Source of the DNA: Deinococcus ruber
GTDB lineage: Bacteria; Deinococcota; Deinococci; Deinococcales; Deinococcaceae
NCBI RefSeq assembly: GCF_014648095.1
Contig: NZ_BMQL01000058.1
Coordinates: forward strand, 1 to 29,478
Direction of reading: 5' to 3'
Length of the DNA stretch: 29,478 bases
Made by a program: the position numbers and the translations under genes. Positions 10,110 to 18,901 of the stretch are shown one piece after another. Positions within the stretch are counted from its first letter, which is position 1. Each line of letters starts with the position of its first letter. The notes beneath the pieces were generated by a model. That model saw only the letters and a list, made by a program, of their open reading frames with translations, had not been told where the DNA came from and ran no database searches.

Positions 10110-11333
10110 CTACTCTTTCGCCACGCTTCCCCCAACCGCCTGGAGCGCCAGCACCATCTTCATCACGTCGGCAATCTGCCCGGTGGCCTGTCCCGCCGCG
10201 CCGCCGCCCGCTTCCCCAGAAATCGTGATCATTCTGGCCTGGGCCAGCGCCTTTGCTATTTCCGGCACCAGTTCCGGCAGCATCTCGATCTGACGGTAGC
10301 GCAGATACGCTTCTCCGCCCGCCATGATCGCCTCGTTCACCTGCCGGATGCTCTGGGCGTTGGCCTCGGCCAGCTTGACCACCCGGATCGCCTCGGCCTC
10401 GGCAGCAGCGGTGGCCTCGATTCGCACACGCACCGCGTCGGCATCGGCCTGGGCCAGCAGTGTGGCCCGCAGCTCCGACGAGCGCTGAGTACCCAGGGCG
10501 TCCTGCTTGAGCGCCTCGGCCTGGGCGACCAGTGCGGCGTTGCTGGCCTGCGTCTGGGCAAGTTCACGGCTCTTGTCGCTGATGGCGCGTTCGGCCTCCA
10601 GCTGCGCTTCACGGGCGCGGCGGGCCTGCTGGGTCGCCACGATATCGGCGTTGGCACTGGCCTCGGCGGCACTCTGGCGGCGGCGGGCGTCGGCCACTTC
10701 CGACTGCACCACCTTGATATTCAGCGAATTGAAGATCAGACCCAGATCGGTGAGTTCCTTGCTGCACGCCTTCCGGATGATGATGGCGAGCGGATCGTCG
10801 TCGTTCTCGGCGGCGTCGATGGCAGGAGCCGTCTGAATCGCCGGAACGCTGCGGGTGGGCGCGGTCTTGGCACTGAACAGCTGGTCATGCGTCAGCAGAT
10901 TGATGGCCCGCCGCCCCGCCGATGACAGCAGATCGTTCAGAATCGCCATCTGGTCGGCTTCCGGCTTGGAGAAGAAGCGGTTGGCCGCCGTCTTGATCAG
11001 GGCGTCCGAATCGCCCACGCTGACGATGGCGCTCGCCAGCACACGCACCTTGATCGGGCGCGGAATGCCCGTATCGTCGATGTCGGCGGTCTGATCGGTG
11101 ATGTCAAGATCGACATTGATCGCCTTGCTCGACAGCGTGGTTCCGGTGGTCAGCAGCGGCACTTCCAGCGACTTACCCGGCCCCCGGTAGATGACGGTGC
11201 TGCCCCGCAGCCAGCTGACCATACGAATGGTGCCCGCCTGCACATTTCGCAGAAAGCTGCTGACCAGCAGCGGAATCAGCACCAGCACCACGATCAGAAC
11301 CACAGCGATCACCACAAAATTACTGACATCCAT
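10110..11333 (-). CDS. SPFH (flotillin-like) membrane protein
   Basis: This 407-residue membrane-anchored scaffold protein belongs to the SPFH/flotillin group. It has one N-terminal membrane segment (residues 6-28) and an SPFH domain at about 30-200 (VSWLRGSTVIYRGPGKSLEVP onward). A long Ala/Glu/Arg-rich coiled coil covers about 205-350 (ADARRRQSAAEASANADIVA and EATAAAEAEAIRVVKLAEA), followed by a Gly/Ala-rich tail. AAAGGAG 7 nt upstream fixes the ATG. Upstream on the same strand is an OB-fold membrane protein. The pair resembles YqiJ-YqiK or NfeD-flotillin modules, which organise membrane microdomains and respond to envelope stress. A terminator follows the gene. Confidence 0.9.
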   Translation of the reverse strand: MDVSNFVVIAVVLIVVLVLIPLLVSSFLRNVQAGTIRMVSWLRGSTVIYRGPGKSLEVPLLTTGTTLSSKAINVDLDITDQTADIDDTGIPRPIKVRVLASAIVSVGDSDALIKTAANRFFSKPEADQMAILNDLLSSAGRRAINLLTHDQLFSAKTAPTRSVPAIQTAPAIDAAENDDDPLAIIIRKACSKELTDLGLIFNSLNIKVVQSEVADARRRQSAAEASANADIVATQQARRAREAQLEAERAISDKSRELAQTQASNAALVAQAEALKQDALGTQRSSELRATLLAQADADAVRVRIEATAAAEAEAIRVVKLAEANAQSIRQVNEAIMAGGEAYLRYRQIEMLPELVPEIAKALAQARMITISGEAGGGAAGQATGQIADVMKMVLALQAVGGSVAKE

Positions 11334-11532
11334 ACACTTGCTCCTTTGAAAAGCTGACTTCGCTGATGAAGATGGAGGGTTCAGGAGGAAAACTGCTGAA
11401 CCTGTGCAGCCCGGTTGCCAGCAGGAAAGCACTCGCCGACAGCCAGACGGCTTCTGACTGCGCCAGTTCACCCGCAGGACGCTGCTGCGACTGCTGCCGG
11501 TGTGTACTGAGATTGCCTGTACGTGTATTTGT

Positions 11533-11577
11533 CTGGGTTTTCTTCTGCTGGATTTTCTTCGACTAGGTTTTCTTCGG
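11533..11577. repeat. Three tandem 15-bp repeats directly after the OB-fold gene stop codon
   Basis: Three consecutive 15-bp units share CTNGGTTTTCTTCNN or a one-base variant (11533-11547, 11548-11562, 11563-11577). The third copy abuts the stop codon of the minus-strand membrane-protein gene. Read in that gene's frame past the TGA, the repeats encode AEENLVEENPAEENP and remain open for about another 20 codons. They may be an abandoned C-terminal tail or simple intergenic slippage repeats. Confidence 0.7.
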
Positions 11578-11578
11578 C

Positions 11579-12202
11579 TCAGACCACGCTCGACACCGTG
11601 CAGGCGCTGAGCTGTTCGTCGATGGCCTCGACGCGCACGGTATCGCCGCGCCGCACCTGGACGCCCTGTGCCTGCTCGCTGCGTTCCAGGGTGGCGAGCA
11701 GCTGACGAATCTCACCGTCGAATTCCAGGCGCACCAGCCCAGACCCGGCTCTATCGAAATCGGTCACGGCCTCGGCGCGGCTCATCACGGCGCTGCCCAG
11801 CGAGCGGGCCGGGCGCGACTGGAAGCGCATCAGGGCATTCCAGTACGGCAAAATCAGCAGGCCCTCGAAGGCCACGCTGCCCGCCGCCGACAGCGGCAGC
11901 GTCAGCACTTCAGGCAGGTGCAGCGGCAACCCGGTCAGCAACAGACCGCTCAGGCCAAATCCCAGCAGCAGGCTCAGCAGCACTCTGGGTGAGGCCAGCG
12001 TGGACAGCCACGCGCCGCGCGTGCCGGGGTGCCGCCCGCCGCGAGGAAGGTGCAGCCCCGAATGGGCATGACCTGCCGACCCTGAGTGTGCGCCGGGGGC
12101 GTGTGAATGTGCGCCGGGAGAATGCCCGTGCGAAAGGCCGAGAACGGCCATACTGAATAAACCCGCGAGGCCCAGCACGGTGGAGAACAGATAGACGTTC
12201 AT
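11579..12202 (-). CDS. OB-fold, His-rich membrane protein (YqiJ/NfeD-like) partner of the SPFH protein
   Basis: This 207-residue membrane protein starts with a hydrophobic segment (residues 3-23). Next comes a loop with eight histidines (His25, 27, 32, 34, 39, 45, 47, 51), then two or three more membrane segments (about 68-125). The C-terminal soluble part (about 140-207) contains DRAGSGLVRLEFDGE and GVQVRRGDTVRVEAID, typical of the OB-fold in YqiJ and NfeD-type partners of flotillins. The SPFH gene follows on the same strand after 245 bp. The His-rich loop could bind Zn, Ni or Cu; that is inference from composition. AGAGGAG precedes the ATG by 11 nt. The gene ends at a tandem-repeat block. 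Confidence 0.75.
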   Translation of the reverse strand: MNVYLFSTVLGLAGLFSMAVLGLSHGHSPGAHSHAPGAHSGSAGHAHSGLHLPRGGRHPGTRGAWLSTLASPRVLLSLLLGFGLSGLLLTGLPLHLPEVLTLPLSAAGSVAFEGLLILPYWNALMRFQSRPARSLGSAVMSRAEAVTDFDRAGSGLVRLEFDGEIRQLLATLERSEQAQGVQVRRGDTVRVEAIDEQLSACTVSSVV

Positions 12203-12401
12203 GACGCGGCAAGCTCCTCTGGAGCAGGAAAACTACGGTGAACGAGGCTTTCTCGCTCCGATGCGTAGCGTAGTCCTTCTGCACCCCGCACCTCGCCACA
12301 TCTGGGCGTTACCGCTGGAGTGACGCTTGAACCGTATACCACCGATGCTTCAAGGATTCAGCGTCAAGGCGTTGTGGACGGGCAAGCAGACCGTCTGTGC
12401 C

Positions 12402-12458
12402 GGAAGAAAAGAAGAACTTCTGCAGGAGGGCGGGCCACTTCAGCGCCCATCCTCCTGC
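12402..12458 (-). terminator. Terminator after the GNAT gene; the rest of the 12203-12515 gap holds no gene I can see
   Basis: GCAGGAGG (12422-12429) pairs with CCTCCTGC (12451-12458), with an inner GGGC/GCCC stem. On the minus strand the hairpin is followed by the T-rich AGAAGTTCTTCTTTTCTTCC. It lies 58 bp beyond the GNAT stop codon and should end the long minus-strand transcript that carries the tail-collar genes. The remainder of the gap presumably contains the promoter of the OB-fold gene, but no convincing -35/-10 pair was found. Confidence 0.65.
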
Positions 12459-12515
12459 GGAATCGTTGGTGGTACCGAGCTTTCTGCAGGCTTCCTGCCC
12501 GGTCAGCAGCGGGGG

Positions 12516-13007
12516 TCAGCCTTGGATGGGCGCGTGCTCCATCTCCACGTACACGCCCGACATGTCCTGGCCGTCCAGCACGGAAAAACCCAGCCGGGCA
12601 TACAGCCGCCGCGCCGGATTCGACTGCTCGACGTGCAGACGCAGCGGCAGACCGAGGGCCGCCGCACGCCGCAGTTCTTCCTGAATCAGCCACGTTCCCA
12701 GCCCAGCGCCGCGCAACTGGGGAAGCAGCGCGATATCGAGCAGAGCCTGATAGGCCGCCGTCTGCCAGCGGTACAGCCGCCCGACGGGCACGCCGTCCAG
12801 CTCGACGATCAGCCGCTCTGCACCGGGATAATTCGACGCATACTGCTGCTCCTGCGCCCGCGTCTGAAGATTCAGCAGCGCCGCCCGCTGATCTGGCGGC
12901 AGGGGCAACGCCTCCAGATCGGGCCGGGTGCTGACGTAGACCCGCGCCAGGAACGCTTCGTCGTCTGGCGTGGCCGAACGCAGCGTGGGCCTTGCCGGGT
13001 CAGACAT
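12516..13007 (-). CDS. GNAT-family N-acetyltransferase
   Basis: This 163-residue cytosolic acetyltransferase has the GNAT fold. The acetyl-CoA-binding motif A is in LPQLRGAGLGTWLIQEELRRA (about residues 93-113), and a C-terminal NPARRLYARLGFSVL block is typical of the superfamily. The acceptor substrate is unknown. The ATG lies 2 nt after the stop of the substrate-binding-protein gene (TGA-CG-ATG), so translation is probably coupled. Frames extending to 13298 were rejected because they overlap that gene. A terminator follows. The GNAT is the last gene of the tail-collar cluster, so modification of a cluster component is possible but unproven. Confidence 0.87.
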   Translation of the reverse strand: MSDPARPTLRSATPDDEAFLARVYVSTRPDLEALPLPPDQRAALLNLQTRAQEQQYASNYPGAERLIVELDGVPVGRLYRWQTAAYQALLDIALLPQLRGAGLGTWLIQEELRRAAALGLPLRLHVEQSNPARRLYARLGFSVLDGQDMSGVYVEMEHAPIQG

Positions 13008-13009
13008 CG

Positions 13010-14260
13010 TCAGGCATGAAGGTAGGTGCCGAGCCAGCCACTGCGCGGCGATTCCAGCAGGGCTTGCAGGGCGCGGTGGTGTGTGGGCGGCGCGGCGAGG
13101 TGGCCTGCCAGACGGTGAACGAAGGCGCTCCCCTGCTGCGCCGATACCCGCAGATACAGCGGAGCCAGAGCGCGGCGCTGAGCATCGACGCTCACGTCGC
13201 CGCGTGGGCTGGAGAACTTCGCGCTGCCCAGAGCGTGCAACCATGCCTGCGTCCGGCTGTGGTGGCCCTGCACGGCGGCGAGTGCCTGCAACGTCCACTC
13301 GCCCGTCTCAAAGCCGAGTGCCGCCAGCGCGTCGGGAGCGCGGCCTGTTCGCCGCTGATAGGCCTGGGTAAATCTGCGGTTGACGGGCGACTCCAGGTCG
13401 GCAGCCCAGCTGAGGGCGCTCCGCACGCCCCGGCTGCCGCCCACGGGTCGCAGCGCCTCGCCCAGGGCCAGCCCGGAAGCGGTCAGGGGCGGAAGTCGGT
13501 GCAGACTGCGCCCGTAGGCCGCCACGAAGTCGAGCGTCTGCGACTCGCTGGCGATGAAATGCAGATGATCCGGACGCAGTTCGCGGCTGTGGCTGAGCAC
13601 CTCGGCAGACTGCATCTGGCCCGCAAACGAATCGGCAAAGCTGGTATGCAGCACCGTGCCGCCCACCGACTCCACACCCGAGGCGAAAGCGTAGGGCAGA
13701 TCGTATCCGCTCTCCAGCAGCGACGTGACGATCTGTACCCGCCGCCCCAGGTTCCGCGCCGACCATGCGCCCAGCGCCCACTGCGCCTGCCACAGTTGCA
13801 GCGAATTGCCGAAGACGAAGGCGCTGCCGCTTTCGCCACGGGGCATCAGGCCGCCCAGCTCACTCACGATCAGCGAAACGCGGTGATGGTCGGCGAGGCC
13901 GCGCAGCTGAGCCTGAAGCCCGTCGCCCAGGGCCACCAGCATATGCACGCCCTCACTGGTCAGCAGCCCCTGAGCGGCAGTCTGCAAATCGGCGGGGCGA
14001 CTGCCCACCAGACGGGTCAGCAGCTGCACGCCGGGCACGTTCAGCGCCAGACTTAGACCTGCCAGATAGCGCTCACCCAGTTCCGGATAGCGGCTGGACA
14101 CAGGCAACAGCACGCCGACCTTCAGCGGGCCGGAATCGGCGTGTGCGGGGGCCAGCGTTGCCCGCGCTGCGCCCACGCCGGAGTACGAGGCCGCCACGGT
14201 CAGCGCGAGCGATTTAAGGACGGTGCGGCGGGCGTTCTTGTCGGGTGGGGGCTGGCTCAT
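13010..14260 (-). CDS. Orphan periplasmic-binding protein (branched-chain amino acid type, Peripla_BP_6)
   Basis: This 416-residue exported protein has a twin-arginine-like signal (ARRTVLKSLALTVAASYS), but no lipobox. A type I periplasmic-binding fold begins at LKVGVLLPVSSRYPELGERYLAGLSLAL and includes the paired-lobe elements VHMLVALGDG and RRVQIVTSLLESGYDLPYAFASG. Such folds bind amino acids or amides for ABC transporters or act as sensors. No permease or ATPase gene is near, so transport is not supported here. GAAGGAG 5 nt before the ATG sets the start. It lies between three tail-collar genes and a GNAT gene on one strand, and the ligand cannot be inferred. Confidence 0.85.
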   Translation of the reverse strand: MSQPPPDKNARRTVLKSLALTVAASYSGVGAARATLAPAHADSGPLKVGVLLPVSSRYPELGERYLAGLSLALNVPGVQLLTRLVGSRPADLQTAAQGLLTSEGVHMLVALGDGLQAQLRGLADHHRVSLIVSELGGLMPRGESGSAFVFGNSLQLWQAQWALGAWSARNLGRRVQIVTSLLESGYDLPYAFASGVESVGGTVLHTSFADSFAGQMQSAEVLSHSRELRPDHLHFIASESQTLDFVAAYGRSLHRLPPLTASGLALGEALRPVGGSRGVRSALSWAADLESPVNRRFTQAYQRRTGRAPDALAALGFETGEWTLQALAAVQGHHSRTQAWLHALGSAKFSSPRGDVSVDAQRRALAPLYLRVSAQQGSAFVHRLAGHLAAPPTHHRALQALLESPRSGWLGTYLHA

Positions 14261-14354
14261 GCTGGCTCCTTCAGGTTTCAGTGCAGTCAGTCGAAAATGA
14301 ACTCGGCCCGCAGGAAGCGCGGCAACAGACCGAATTCAGGAGGTGGACGGGCCT

Positions 14355-14873
14355 TCAGCCGCGCGACGGGTAGATGCCCTGGAGCGCGATGCAGTAGTTG
14401 AGCGTGAGATACGGCGGCATGTTGTTGTGCGGCTGATTGCCACCCTGCACGCCAATAGACACCGGGGCCAGCTGCGCCCCTGTCGGCGTGTTGCCGTACA
14501 CCAAACCAGCCGTCGAGCGGGTCAGCAGCTTGCCGGTAGGATTGCCGCTCTCGGCGGGGTCGGTCAGACCCTGGAGCACATGCGTATGCGCCGGAATTTC
14601 CGACTGGAGGAGCGTCACGGTGGCCTCTCCGCCCGTCTGGCCGAGGTCGTACACGCTCAGGCCCGGCCCCTGCCCGACGCCGATGGCCGCGTTGCCCTGC
14701 AAGTTGGGCAGGGCGAAGTTGCTTGTGCCGTTGCCGCCGTAAAACGTGCCCAGCAGCGAGAACAGCGCCGTGTTCTGTGAAATCGGAAGGATTTGACCGT
14801 TGCACATGGCCCAGCCTGTCGGCGCGAAGTTGAAAGGAAAGATCCGGATTTCTGCCACGAATTGATCTGCCAT
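14355..14873 (-). CDS. Tail-collar (MdpB-like) protein 3
   Basis: This 172-residue protein belongs to the short phage Tail Collar/microcystin-dependent-protein (MdpB) family. Shared landmarks are FNFAPTGWAMCNGQILPI (about residues 14-31), SLLGTFYGGNGTSNFALPNLQG (about 39-60), a central PAHTH motif, and the C-terminal PHNNMPPYLTLNYCIALQGI. The protein has no signal peptide. Collar domains form trimers at phage fibre tips, but no other phage gene is nearby. GGCGG before the ATG at 14873 supports this start. It is the last of three tandem paralogues; gaps of 17 bp before and 94 bp after suggest one transcript. Confidence 0.88.
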   Translation of the reverse strand: MADQFVAEIRIFPFNFAPTGWAMCNGQILPISQNTALFSLLGTFYGGNGTSNFALPNLQGNAAIGVGQGPGLSVYDLGQTGGEATVTLLQSEIPAHTHVLQGLTDPAESGNPTGKLLTRSTAGLVYGNTPTGAQLAPVSIGVQGGNQPHNNMPPYLTLNYCIALQGIYPSRG

Positions 14874-14890
14874 GAGATGCCGCCTCGGAG

Positions 14891-15403
14891 TTAATTCTGA
14901 CTTGGAAAGATGCCGAACAGCGAGATGATGTAGCGAATGCACAGATACGGCATCAGATTGTCGTGCGGTTGACTGCTGCCTGCGGCTCCTACCGACGCCC
15001 CGTTCAGCGACACAGTGGGCGTGTCGGCGATATAGAGTTCACCGCTGCCGGGGGCGGCCAGCAGATTTCCCGCCGGATTCGTGCTGGTGGCCGCCTGTGC
15101 GGTGCCGATCAGCGCGTGCGTGTGCTGAGGAAGCTGCTGAGGCGTCAGGGTGACGTTTTCGACACCGCCAGCCTGACCAATGATGTAGCCGACACCGAAT
15201 GTGCCCTGATGCACCGGCACGCGGCTTTGCAGGTTGGGCAGTGCAAAGTTCGTCTGTCCGTCGCCGCCGTAGGTGGTACCGATCAGGTTAAACAATGTTT
15301 CGTATTCAGAGATGGGCAGGAGTGCACCGTTGCAGTCGGCCCACCCCGACGGCGCAAAGTTCCCGGCAAAGAGCCGTATTTCTCCAACATAGGGTTGTGA
15401 CAT
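14891..15403 (-). CDS. Tail-collar (MdpB-like) protein 2
   Basis: This 170-residue paralogue has the same collar layout: FAGNFAPSGWADCNGALLPI near the N-terminus, LIGTTYGGDGQTNFALPNLQ, a central LPQHTHALIG, and a C-terminal PHDNLMPYLCIRYIISLFGI. It is the most divergent of the three: the last block reads RYIISLFGIFPSQN where the others have a cysteine and IALQGI. AAGGGAG 5 nt before the ATG fixes the start. It lies between the other two collar genes. Function beyond a trimeric fibre-like fold is unknown. Confidence 0.88.
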   Translation of the reverse strand: MSQPYVGEIRLFAGNFAPSGWADCNGALLPISEYETLFNLIGTTYGGDGQTNFALPNLQSRVPVHQGTFGVGYIIGQAGGVENVTLTPQQLPQHTHALIGTAQAATSTNPAGNLLAAPGSGELYIADTPTVSLNGASVGAAGSSQPHDNLMPYLCIRYIISLFGIFPSQN

Positions 15404-15460
15404 GAATCTCCCTTCGGGGGCGGGCTGCTCAACAGCGCTGGACAAGCTGAAACACGAACG

Positions 15461-15982
15461 TCAGTTGCGACTCGGGAAAATGCCCTGAAGCGCGATGCAG
15501 AAATTCATGACGAGATAGGGCGGCATATTTTCGTGTGGCTGGCTGCCTCCGCTGGACAAGAGCGCTGCCGGAGCCAGCACGGTCTGCGTACTGCCAGCGG
15601 GCGCATAGACAGGAAACGTCGGAGCGGCCAGCACGTTACCTCCCGGTATCCCTGCACTGGCAGGCGCAATCGCAGTCGCCGCCCCGGTGGACGCATTGAG
15701 CGGGTGGATGTGCGCGGGCACCTCGGAAGCGGTGAGCGTGTGTGTCCTCTCGCCGCTGCTCTCCCCCTGTATATAACCGTTCCCCATATGAATCGGCACC
15801 CGACCCTGAAGGTTGGGCAGCGCAAAATTGGTCTGTCCGTTGCCGCCGTAGGTGGTGCCCAGCAGCGAAAACAGCGCCTGATTCTGATTGATCGGCAACA
15901 GTTGCCCGTTGCACAGCGCCCATCCTCTGGGAGCGAAATTAAAACTCATCATCCTGATTTCAGACAGATACGGCGTGGACAC
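15461..15982 (-). CDS. Tail-collar (MdpB-like) protein 1
   Basis: This 173-residue collar-domain protein is the first of the three tandem paralogues. Landmarks are FNFAPRGWALCNGQLLPI, SLLGTTYGGNGQTNFALPNLQ, VPAHIHPLNAS and the closing PHENMPPYLVMNFCIALQGI. It starts at a GTG with GGAGG 5 nt upstream. The 127-bp space to the beta-helix lipoprotein gene shows no convincing promoter, so read-through from upstream is possible. Between the conserved ends, an Ala/Pro/Ser-rich insert (about residues 100-145) differs completely from those of its paralogues, as expected if this surface is the variable binding face. Confidence 0.88.
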   Translation of the reverse strand: MSTPYLSEIRMMSFNFAPRGWALCNGQLLPINQNQALFSLLGTTYGGNGQTNFALPNLQGRVPIHMGNGYIQGESSGERTHTLTASEVPAHIHPLNASTGAATAIAPASAGIPGGNVLAAPTFPVYAPAGSTQTVLAPAALLSSGGSQPHENMPPYLVMNFCIALQGIFPSRN

Positions 15983-16109
15983 GGCGGCCTCCAGAAACGA
16001 ATACAGCGGTCAGTGGGAGATTCAGAACAGTGATGTATGGGCTGGAGCAAACAAGGAAGCAGAAGCTGGGAATTCGTCAGAAACGCTCGTTCCGCTCCCG
16101 GTCCCTGCT

Positions 16110-18857
16110 CTAGAAGGTGGGCGTGGCGCAGGTGCCGCCGCTGACATTGCTGACCGTACGGACTCTGGCTCCCGATTTCGGGTTGGTGATGTCGGTGTTG
16201 CGGATGAAGTTGGCGATAGCAGTGGCGTCGACTGAACCACCGCTGTAGCCCTGCAATTTATAGAAGGTGCCGGGACGCTGGCGAATCTGGTAGCCGACCA
16301 GCCCATTTCCGGGCACCCCCTCGTTTCCGACACTGCTGTTTGCGATCAGATTCACGCACAGCGCACTGCTTTCTCCGGCTGTGCCATCTCCGGCGTTCAG
16401 GCGCATGCCTTCCAGAGCCAGCGCACTGGGAAGGGCAATGACGTTGTTGCTGACGGTGGCGTCGAGACTGCCGCTGCTCACCTGCGTCGCCAGATCGATG
16501 CCAAAGGTGCCGAAACTCTTGATGATGTTGCCGCTGAGCTGCACGGTGGCGTGCCCGGCTCCGGTGACATAGGTGGCGATGCCGGTGCCAAAGCTTCCGC
16601 TGTTCAGGGTGATGGTGTTGTTAGTCACGCGCCCCTGAACCGTCGCCGAAACAGGCTGCTTCGCATTGACCTGAAGAGCGCCCGAGGTTCCCGTGGTGGG
16701 ATTGCTCATGGTATTGCCGGTCAGGGTGAAGTTGGCCGCACCAGAGCCGCCCAGATCCAGGAGTACATGCAGATTGGTATTGTCCGACAGCACGCTGTTG
16801 CTGACGCTCACGGCAGTGCTGCTGCTGGAAGCGCTGGGAACGGTGTACAGCACGCCGTAGTTCTTGCTGCCGCTGATGTTCATCCAGTTCAGCGCCACGC
16901 TGGGAGCCGCGCCCGTAGATGTGACATTCACGCCGTTCTGAAGTGCGCCGCTGATGGTGCCGCCCGATCCGGCGGTGCTGCCGTCGCCGGTCACGCTCAG
17001 GCTGCCCTGCGTATTCGTCAGGTTCAGGCCGTGCGTGGGGCTGTTACTGCTGCTCAGTTTGCTGAAGGTGGCTGCCAGAGTGCCGCCAGAGAGGTCGAGG
17101 GCAGGGGCACCGGAGGCCGTCACAGAGACGCCGGAGGTGGTGAGCGTGCCAAACGACGTACCAGCAATGCCTGCGCCGCTGGTCGTGTTTACGTTCAGGC
17201 CCGCCAGTTCGTTGTCCTGCGCCAGCGTCAGGCCCGCGCCACTCAGCGTGGGTGCCCCCGCAGGATCGGTGGGCCGCAGGGTGGCTCCGCTCAGGGTCAG
17301 CGGCACGCCGCCCCCGATCAGTCGCTGACTGGCTTTCAGCGTAAAACCCGCACTGCTGGTCGCGCCGCTACCGTGTGCCACATACACTGTGTCACCCGCA
17401 CTCGACACCCCACTCACTGATGACAGTCCCTGAAACGGCGTGCCCGAACGTCCGTCGCCCCCAGCAGCAGCAGTGTTATCGACGTACCACACCCGGCCTG
17501 ACACCGGGACGTTCGCACTCAGCGCCGGTGAGGTACAGCCCGCGTTGTCCGAAACGCTGTACGCGAGGGTGTCGGTCGTTCCGCTGCCGTCCCCCACTTT
17601 GGGCGTAAAAGTGAAGCTGCCGTCATTGTTCACGGTGACGCTGCTGCCGGGGGTGCTGCCCGGCGCACTGACTGCACTCAATGTGGCTGGTAGTCCGCCG
17701 GGGGCGGCGGGGTACGCCGCGTAGTTCGACAGCACGCCGCTCGCGGCGGGCACGCTACGGGTCGTGTTGCCCACCACCGCATACGGTCCGACTCCCAGCG
17801 TCTGCAACGCCAGATTGCCGCCCAGGTGGGCCTGACGGTCCAGCCCAGCGCCCCCGGCGGTGGTGACCGACCCGAGAAACACGTCATTCGGGCCGCTGAG
17901 GGTGGTGCCGCACAGCGTCGCGACCTGGGTACTCGGCCCCAGCAGCGCCGCCCGTGCAGCGGCGCGGCTGCCCGCCCCTTGTTCTTCCATGCTCTCGCTC
18001 ACTCGCGTCACGCTGTCGTCCACCGCTTCGACGTCCAGCGACACACTGAACGGATCGTCGGCGGGGGTGGCCTGCAACGGGACTTTCATCGCCAGCGTCA
18101 CCACCCCGTCGTATTGCCCCGCCCCGGGATTGGCCGCCAGCGTGCGGCTGCCGGGCGTGCTGGGGTTGCGGATCACGAAGCCGTACGGCAGCACCCGCGT
18201 CACACCGCTGGGCAGGCCCAGCGCCGCCGCTTCGCCCTCGGCATACAGTTGCAGGTCTTCGCCACCGCTCAGCACCTGGGGCGTGTCGGTGGCGCGGTCG
18301 AAGGTCATGGCGTGCGTTGGCAGGATCTGCGGTGCCAGCCCCGGATTGACCGCACTCCCGTCGTACTTCAGCAGGCTGCTGAGCGCGGTGCCGTTGACGC
18401 TGCTGGGTGTGCTCACCGCCACCAGGGTCGGGTTGGTGCGCGCCGTGGTGTAGGCGGTGCCCGCCGCACTGGCGTTGCGGACCTTGAAGGTGGCGTACAG
18501 GTAGCGCATGCCGCCCGCCCCACGGGTGCCGACCACAAACGAGCCGCTCGACACCGGCAGCAGTTGCAGCCCGGCGGCGGTATCATTCAGCGCCTGGCCG
18601 GTCAGCGGACTGAGCGTAGTCGAGGTGGCCGACGCATCATCGGCCCCGATGTGGGTGAAGGTCACGCGCAGCAGACCCAGCGGCGACAGCACACTCGGCT
18701 GCGGGCTGGGGGGCGCGGGTGTCTGCGCTACCGGGGTGGTGGGCGTAGGGGGCGGGGCACTGGGAGCGGGACCGCCGCAGGCACTCAGCAACAGGGCACA
18801 CAACAGCAGCGCCGACGCGGGGCCGGCGGGGTGGCGGGAACGGGTGCGGGTGGTCAT
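16110..18857 (-). CDS. Large surface lipoprotein: paralogous N-module, cadherin-like domain and right-handed beta-helix
   Basis: This 915-residue lipoprotein has lipobox LLLSAC with Cys27. Residues about 50-290 form a module shared with the preceding gene, for example YLYATFKVRNA, GGEDLQLYAEGE, GQYDGVVTLAMKVPLQ and DDPFSVSLDVEA. A cadherin/VCBS-like domain follows (DGSFTFTP near 414, then DTLAYSVSDNAG). From VWYVDNTAAAGGDGRSG at about 456 to about 830 there is a Ser/Thr/Asn/Gly-rich parallel beta-helix, and the end carries FYKLQGYSGGS. It is probably surface-exposed and adhesive or structural, with no catalytic motif seen. GGAGGG 7 nt before the ATG at 18857 sets the start. It lies 44 bp behind the smaller lipoprotein and upstream of the collar genes. 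Confidence 0.82.
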   Translation of the reverse strand: MTTRTRSRHPAGPASALLLCALLLSACGGPAPSAPPPTPTTPVAQTPAPPSPQPSVLSPLGLLRVTFTHIGADDASATSTTLSPLTGQALNDTAAGLQLLPVSSGSFVVGTRGAGGMRYLYATFKVRNASAAGTAYTTARTNPTLVAVSTPSSVNGTALSSLLKYDGSAVNPGLAPQILPTHAMTFDRATDTPQVLSGGEDLQLYAEGEAAALGLPSGVTRVLPYGFVIRNPSTPGSRTLAANPGAGQYDGVVTLAMKVPLQATPADDPFSVSLDVEAVDDSVTRVSESMEEQGAGSRAAARAALLGPSTQVATLCGTTLSGPNDVFLGSVTTAGGAGLDRQAHLGGNLALQTLGVGPYAVVGNTTRSVPAASGVLSNYAAYPAAPGGLPATLSAVSAPGSTPGSSVTVNNDGSFTFTPKVGDGSGTTDTLAYSVSDNAGCTSPALSANVPVSGRVWYVDNTAAAGGDGRSGTPFQGLSSVSGVSSAGDTVYVAHGSGATSSAGFTLKASQRLIGGGVPLTLSGATLRPTDPAGAPTLSGAGLTLAQDNELAGLNVNTTSGAGIAGTSFGTLTTSGVSVTASGAPALDLSGGTLAATFSKLSSSNSPTHGLNLTNTQGSLSVTGDGSTAGSGGTISGALQNGVNVTSTGAAPSVALNWMNISGSKNYGVLYTVPSASSSSTAVSVSNSVLSDNTNLHVLLDLGGSGAANFTLTGNTMSNPTTGTSGALQVNAKQPVSATVQGRVTNNTITLNSGSFGTGIATYVTGAGHATVQLSGNIIKSFGTFGIDLATQVSSGSLDATVSNNVIALPSALALEGMRLNAGDGTAGESSALCVNLIANSSVGNEGVPGNGLVGYQIRQRPGTFYKLQGYSGGSVDATAIANFIRNTDITNPKSGARVRTVSNVSGGTCATPTF

Positions 18858-18901
18858 CGGGGGCCCTCCGGCAGCAGACCTCAGGAAGCGGGGCGGGGTA
18901 C

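Noticed and set aside
14355..15982. Prophage remnant or tailocin
   Set aside because: Collar domains are phage-like, but there is no sheath, tube, baseplate, holin, endolysin or integrase gene, and neighbours are lipoprotein, binding-protein and acetyltransferase genes.
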